Part shown: in pieces, positions 59,683 to 64,000 of the stretch | How the letters are laid out: each line of letters starts with the position of its first letter | How positions within the stretch are numbered: the stretch's first letter is position 1 | Program-made: the position numbers and the translations under genes | The notes under the pieces: model-generated | Database searches by the model: none | Seen by the model: only the letters and a program-made list of their open reading frames with translations | Told to the model about the DNA's origin: nothing | From: Io17-Chloro-G2 sp965226825 | GTDB taxonomy: Bacteria > Chloroflexota > Dehalococcoidia > Lucifugimonadales > UBA3495 | Assembly (NCBI GenBank): GCA_965226825.1 | Contig: CBDDED010000003.1 | Span: 124,001-188,000, forward strand | DNA length: 64,000 nucleotides | Reading direction: 5' to 3'

Positions 59683-61146
59683 TCAGTCCGAGCTGTTCGC
59701 TGTTTCGTCATTTTCCACTCGCATCAGCAGGGCCGGCAAAATGGCGACCAGAGACACGAACCCCGCGATCATGAAGAGGTTCTGAAACACGGTGACGCCG
59801 GCGTCGATCAAGACGGCCTCGGTCTCCTCGAAGTTCGGTCCAAGGGTCACGCCGGACGTCAGGCTGTAGAAACGCTCTATGCCCCAGGCCGACAAGGCCG
59901 CCAGCCCCAGCGCCATCCCCACCATTCGCGATGCCGTGACCAATGAGGCCGCCGCTCCCCAATAATGGCCAGGCGCTGCGCTCAAGGCGCTGACGCCTAT
60001 AGGAGGGATGACCAACCCAAATCCCAAACCCGCCGCGACCAGGGGCAAGGTTAGCCTGAGTTCTTCCACCTTTGTTTCCCAACCACTCATGATCAGGAGG
60101 CCCGTTCCCATAAACACGAGGCCGGTTATGCAGATCGGCCTCACTCCCGTCCAACGAAGAAGGTAACCACCTACCACAGCCCCCACCGGAATTGCGGCTG
60201 TAAGGCGCACCAAATGGAGGGCGCTCTCCCATGCCCTCTTCTCCATGACGGTGGCGGCCATGACCGGCACTGCCACCAAAGCAATAATCAAGGCGACCCC
60301 CACCAGGAATTGGGTGGCGTTGGAGGACAAGAACGCCCGGGAGTTATACAAGAACGACGCCAAAAGAGGCTGGACCGCGCGTCTCTCCACCAGAATCAAT
60401 ACGACGACCAGCAAGACTCCCAGCGCCACCACCAGATACGGATAAATGGACTCTCCGGTGAAGATACTTCTTTGCGCCAGCGCAATTGAAAGAACAGTAA
60501 GGGCTGCTCCAAGCGCCAGAGCTCCGAAGTAGTCCATCTTGGCCCCAGGGTTGGTGCGGTTCGGCAAAATGGCCAGTAGCGCTATCAAAATGAAGCTCTG
60601 GGGAATGTCCAGCCAGAATATCCACCGCCAGCCGATCCACTCGATAACTGCTCCTCCGTAGAGAGGTCCCAAAACTGACCCGGCTTCAGCGGAGGCGGCC
60701 ACCAGTCCTATTGCAATTCCCCTTTTCTGCGGCGCGACAACTGCCATTGCCATAGCGAGACCTATGGGGACCGTGGCGCCGCCCCCGATGGCTTGGAGCA
60801 CCCTGGCGGACACCACCCAAGGGAAGTTTGGCGCCAGCGCCACGAACGCCGACCCGATGGAGAACAAGACCAGGGCCGCTTGGAACATCTTGACGCGGCC
60901 GTAAACGTCAGACAGGCGCCCGGCCAACGGCATGGCCACGGTGTAGCTGACCAGATACCCGGTTACGATCCAAGACGCCTTGTCCAGGTCCGTGAGGGGG
61001 ATTTCCAAGTCCACCATTACGCTGGGCAATGCGGCGACTACCACGGTCTGGTCCAAGGCAGTCGAGAAAACCCCCAGGCAAAGAATACCTAGCACAACCG
61101 GCTGGGAAGAACCCAGGGAGGCGAGGCGATGCCTAACTCCGATCAC
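59683..61146 (-). CDS. MFS transporter, DHA2/EmrB-P55-like, 14 helices
   Basis: A 487-residue membrane protein of the drug:H+ antiporter-2 type. MIGVRHRLASLGSSQPVVLG is followed by FSTALDQTVVVAALPSVMVD (motif D1), GRLSDVYGRVKMF (motif A) and AIGGGATVPIGLAMAMAV. Start GTG 61146 overlaps the stop of the LppX/LprG-like lipoprotein gene (GTGA), so translation should be coupled. In mycobacteria LprG and its P55 MFS partner move lipids and lipoglycans across the envelope; the same pairing here suggests export of an amphiphile, which is inference. The C-terminal tail is acidic. Confidence 0.87.
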   Translation of the reverse strand: MIGVRHRLASLGSSQPVVLGILCLGVFSTALDQTVVVAALPSVMVDLEIPLTDLDKASWIVTGYLVSYTVAMPLAGRLSDVYGRVKMFQAALVLFSIGSAFVALAPNFPWVVSARVLQAIGGGATVPIGLAMAMAVVAPQKRGIAIGLVAASAEAGSVLGPLYGGAVIEWIGWRWIFWLDIPQSFILIALLAILPNRTNPGAKMDYFGALALGAALTVLSIALAQRSIFTGESIYPYLVVALGVLLVVVLILVERRAVQPLLASFLYNSRAFLSSNATQFLVGVALIIALVAVPVMAATVMEKRAWESALHLVRLTAAIPVGAVVGGYLLRWTGVRPICITGLVFMGTGLLIMSGWETKVEELRLTLPLVAAGLGFGLVIPPIGVSALSAAPGHYWGAAASLVTASRMVGMALGLAALSAWGIERFYSLTSGVTLGPNFEETEAVLIDAGVTVFQNLFMIAGFVSLVAILPALLMRVENDETANSSD

Positions 61147-61883
61147 GACCCGGATCCTACCTCCGGAAGCTGGATGTCAACGGGAACGTCAATGCCTTCA
61201 ATGGTTAGAACACGGACGGTTTCCGGCGCGTCGTCGGCGTAGATTTTGCCCGCTATCCGGATTTGCCGCAAGGTATGCTCGGCTTCGTCGAACCACAGGG
61301 TCAAGGCCACTGAAAGCCCCGGGTCTACAGAGGTAATGAGGCTCGATAACTCCTCCGACCCAAGGGTCCCCTCAACGCGGATGGCCTGGGCTCCCCCCAG
61401 GGACTCCGTACCAGTGATAGTTCCATCCTCGATCGTGGCAAGCAAGTCGCTTAAGGTCATGCCCAATCCCGCGAATTTGAAGGGGACCTGATCCAGGGGC
61501 AGCGGGGTCCACGGAGCGTCTTTGGAAAATTTCATGAAGGCCTGGTCCCCGACCGCCACCATCTCAATCTCAACAAATCCAAAACCGGGCGCCACCACCT
61601 CCACTACCATTCTGAAGCTGTCAGGAGCTTTTACGTCCGCTTCCATACTCTTGAACGTCGTACGGAAGAACTTGGCTCCGGATTCCAGTTCGTCGACCAT
61701 CGTGAACTTTGCTGTCGACATGGCAGCCAGTTTCTCACCCGCGCTCGCCAGCACATCACTCAATTGAGGCGTCGGAGTGGGAACTGGCGTAGACTCCCCT
61801 CCACACGCGGCTGCCAAGAACAGGAAAGCCAACATCACCACGGTAATCGACAAACCGCGGCGAACCGTCCTGGACAAGTTCAT
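61143..61883 (-). CDS. LppX/LprAFG-family lipoprotein
   Basis: A 246-residue lipoprotein. ATG 61883 follows AAGGAGATGAGGAG. The signal ends FLFLAAACGGE, then a Pro/Thr linker and the LppX_LprAFG domain: LASAGEKLAAMSTAKFTMVD, ADVKAPDSFRMVVEV, and a C-terminal beta-sheet with VALTLWFDEAEHTLRQIRI. The family has a hydrophobic cavity that binds acylated lipids. The stop overlaps the start of the MFS gene by 4 bp, the LprG-P55 gene order. It is the first gene of that operon. Confidence 0.84.
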   Translation of the reverse strand: MNLSRTVRRGLSITVVMLAFLFLAAACGGESTPVPTPTPQLSDVLASAGEKLAAMSTAKFTMVDELESGAKFFRTTFKSMEADVKAPDSFRMVVEVVAPGFGFVEIEMVAVGDQAFMKFSKDAPWTPLPLDQVPFKFAGLGMTLSDLLATIEDGTITGTESLGGAQAIRVEGTLGSEELSSLITSVDPGLSVALTLWFDEAEHTLRQIRIAGKIYADDAPETVRVLTIEGIDVPVDIQLPEVGSGS

Positions 61884-62924
61884 CTCCTCATCTCCTTGAC
61901 TCAGCATGCAGCGGGTAGGCGGCAGCCTCCCCGGGAACGGAGCCTTCTTGCACTGTTGATCAGGCACACGCGGTCGCCGTCGGTCCAAAGCCCGTTCTTA
62001 CGTACTCCTCAGCGTATCCAGCGCTCCGCAAGGGTGACTCGCTGCCGGTACCCCCTGGAAGCTTGGCGCCGCCGTCGAACCCGGCGGATGTGCATCAGTC
62101 GTAGGTCGCGATCCATTCGGAGGCGATGCTGATGCCCTCTCCAACTTCACATGCAGTGTTCTGCCTATTGAGTCGCAGCAGAACTTGAGGTACAGGTATC
62201 CGGCATCAGCCGGGCCGCCCGCTGCATTCTACGCATATCCCGAGCCTCGCGGATGCCAAGCGATTACGCTCACAGCGGGGTAGGATTCCTACGTCCCACT
62301 ATACTCCCAACCGTCGTGTGAAGAGTTGGGGTGTTTTGGGCTTTCGGGCAAGATGGCCCCACAGAGGGGCGATTTGAGTCCGAATCGCTGGCCCGTCGGG
62401 CCGACAATTGAAGGTCCTGCGCGGGGAAGAAGGCAGAAGGGCCGAGTGGCCGGGGTGGACGACGACCCGGAGACCCTAGCGCATGTGCGGGTGGTGGTCA
62501 CCGATACGGGAAACCCCATCACCCATTGTGAAGCCTGATGCGTGGCCGGCGTAAGCGGCGCGCTACACGTCCATCGCCGGCGAGGCCGCGCAGGGTTAGG
62601 ACACCCGGGCGTGCCGCCACTCGCAGGCCCTTGCAAAACCGGCGGGTGGAACATCCTTGACATAAATCCAACCTATTCGTAGGATTGCAAACGAAAATTC
62701 CACGGCGCAGCGCGGTACGAGCACTCCGCTAACGCTCAGCGTGCGACAATCGGTCTTTTCCGCCGCAGGCATGGGAGCAGGGGCCCTAGAATCGGTGGAC
62801 CACGACCTACTTTGTGAAGCCCGCCGGTGGCCCGTGGATTCTGTCGCGTCGCGCTGTGCGTAGTTGACCTTCTCCGTTACCATACCCATAGTGACCACGT
62901 CAGTGGAGGAAGGGACATTCGGCC
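61884..62924. other. Long intergenic region with no recognised gene
   Basis: A 1041-bp gap. Several open frames exist on both strands, but none has a ribosome site plus a protein-like sequence, and they overlap one another. Near 62150-62260 the minus strand reads a short protein-like stretch (PADAGYLYLKFCC) that may be gene debris. No repeat of the dispersed family, tRNA or clear hairpin is seen. Confidence 0.4.
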
Positions 62925-63342
62925 ATGATTGAGTGGCTTGGTATTGGCCAACTTTTCGAGCTTTCCCGGTCGGAAGCGATTGCGGGGTTTTTCACCCCGA
63001 TGGCAATCTTAGCCGTGTTTTTCCTGGTCCAGTTCATACTGCCAGGAAGGCGGGTGCCCGGCTACATCGTCAATCCGGTGACTGCAAGATCCTTTACAGC
63101 GGCCGGTGGGGTTTCGCCCGCCACTTAAACCACTTGGGGGAGGGGTTCCTTTCCTTTCAATCGGGCTCGTATTCGGCTATTTCACCAATCCCCGGTCATG
63201 GACCTACTTTGTCTTTATCGTCTCGCTGTTCACCTGGCGTCAACGGCTTGACGACAGCCGCTGTTCGGAGAAATACGGCGCAGAAAAGTGGACAGAGTAT
63301 CAGGCACGGGTGAAGTACCGGATTCTTCCTGGCGTCTATTGA
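62925..63342 (+). pseudogene. ERG4/ERG24 (sterol reductase-like) membrane protein with two 1-base deletions
   Basis: ATG 62925 opens a membrane segment (AILAVFFLVQFILPGRRVPG) that runs to about 63083. The frame then shifts to KILYSGRWGFARHLNHLGEG to about 63158, and again to IGLVFGYFTNPRSWTYFVF, ending EYQARVKYRILPGVY. The joined sequence matches the C-terminal half of the delta-14/C-24(28) sterol reductase family (SGxWGxARHxNY, YxxxVPYRLLPG). Two single-base losses, one after ACT 63081-63083 and one in the run near 63155, account for both shifts. The protein is short for the family. It is a recent pseudogene or carries sequence errors. Confidence 0.65.
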
Positions 63343-63384
63343 AAGGACTCCCTCTAATCTATAACCACCTGAACAAGGGGGCCC

Positions 63385-64000
63385 TTGAAACTTCCTCTAT
63401 ACACTGTCCTAAGACTTGCTACGGCCATAGCGGCGCTTTTTCTGCTCGCCGCCTGCAATGGCTCCAGCGAAGAGTTGCCCACGTCTGAGCCTAGCCCTTC
63501 ACCGACTCAAGCAGCAACGCCTACTGAAGAGGCAGCAACCCCCACTGAAGAAAAGGTCCTGACCATCCTCTATTGGCAGGCTCCTACTCTGCCCGGCCCT
63601 TATCTTTCCTCGGGAACCAAAGACAGCGACGCCGGCGCGATTACCCTGGAGCCCCTGGCCAGGTATGACCCGGACGGCATCCTGACGCCGGCCCTGGCAG
63701 CCGAAATCCCAACGCTGGAGAACGGCGGCGTTTCTCAGGACCTGATGTCGATCACCTGGAAGCTGCGGGAGGGTCTGAGGTGGTCGGACGGCAGCGACGT
63801 AACGGCCTACGACGTGGTCTTTACCGCGCGCTACTGCGTGGATGTAGACACAGGATGTACTGCTGAGAGCGCATTAGACGGCGTTGCATCGGTGGAGGCC
63901 ATCGACGACCTCACCGTCAAGATTAGCTTCGAAGCTCCCACGCCATATCCCTACCGGGCGTTCGTTCGGGCCGGAACGCCCGTCATCAGCGGGACGCAGT
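63385..64000 (+). CDS. ABC transporter solute-binding lipoprotein (family 5), N-terminal part
   Basis: The first 205 codons of a second type of family 5 solute-binding protein, cut by the window end. The probable start is TTG 63385 after AAGGGGGCCC, since no ATG precedes the signal. The signal ends ALFLLAACNGS (lipobox), followed by a short Thr/Pro/Glu linker and the binding domain: LTILYWQAPTLPGPYLSSGT, DLMSITWKLREGLRWSDGSD, VTAYDVVFTARY. It is not a close paralogue of the three at 1-6613 and may bind a different ligand. The transporter genes should follow beyond the window. Confidence 0.83.
   Translation, partial: MKLPLYTVLRLATAIAALFLLAACNGSSEELPTSEPSPSPTQAATPTEEAATPTEEKVLTILYWQAPTLPGPYLSSGTKDSDAGAITLEPLARYDPDGILTPALAAEIPTLENGGVSQDLMSITWKLREGLRWSDGSDVTAYDVVFTARYCVDVDTGCTAESALDGVASVEAIDDLTVKISFEAPTPYPYRAFVRAGTPVISGTQ

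Noticed and set aside
62326..62538. A 70-residue open frame in the long gap before 62925.
   Set aside because: It has no ribosome site, overlaps an equally long antisense frame and has no protein-like pattern.

Overview
The window looks like bacterial chromosome from a Chloroflexota lineage, most likely a SAR202-like or other Dehalococcoidia relative. This is inferred from the gene families present: several MLT-initiated Rieske oxygenases, DUF3179 proteins, lipoproteins with Thr/Pro-rich linkers, a DnaG whose zinc motif reads CFGAC, and amidases, SDRs and peptide-type ABC importers. No rRNA is present to confirm it. GC is fairly high, genes lie on both strands in short operons, and a dispersed ~40-bp palindromic repeat sits between genes.

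Layout. 1-6613 (minus): an oligopeptide/nickel-type ABC importer with three paralogous solute-binding lipoproteins and two permeases; no ATPases are in view. 6958-13452: a Gfo/Idh/MocA oxidoreductase, a membrane-anchored beta-propeller protein with a zinc ribbon, a Rieske oxygenase, a small conserved protein, a broken small gene and a PqqC/TenA-like protein. 13624-14855: a nearly intact IS630-type element. 14968-26305: three more Rieske oxygenases, a LarE-type sulfur transferase, an SDR, a CcdA-like/DUF3179 gene pair, a RidA protein and an isochorismatase-fold hydrolase. 26905-39728: an ankyrin lipoprotein, exonuclease III, a class II aldolase-like protein, a second DUF3179 lipoprotein interrupted by one in-frame TGA, an SDR, an AroQ-like protein without its catalytic residues, a protoglobin, an MFS exporter, a glycerophosphodiesterase, an AXE1-like hydrolase and an HpaB-type monooxygenase. 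41068-48146: the dnaG-rpoD operon behind a consensus sigma70 promoter, a CNNM/CorC-like membrane protein and glmU. 48365-56985: three amidases, a hicBA module with an insertion, a cyclase-family hydrolase, a DUF4258/DUF2283 pair and an NHL-repeat protein. 57062-64000: tRNA-Ala, an SDR, lipoproteins, an LprG/P55-like operon, a frameshifted sterol-reductase-like gene and the start of another solute-binding protein.

Together the metabolic genes describe an organism that imports small organic molecules and attacks aromatic or otherwise resistant compounds with oxygenases, amidases and hydrolases. Housekeeping genes (dnaG, rpoD, glmU, xthA) are interleaved.

The most notable observation is the DUF3179 gene at 30624-32186. 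Its only interruption is a TGA at the first Cys of the conserved CxxC motif, and a hairpin compatible with a bacterial SECIS element follows at the usual distance, so it may be an undescribed selenoprotein family member. Also notable are three small non-autonomous elements: one precisely interrupts hicB, one carries an 8-bp target duplication and abuts the dnaG promoter, and one has ends like the IS630 element.
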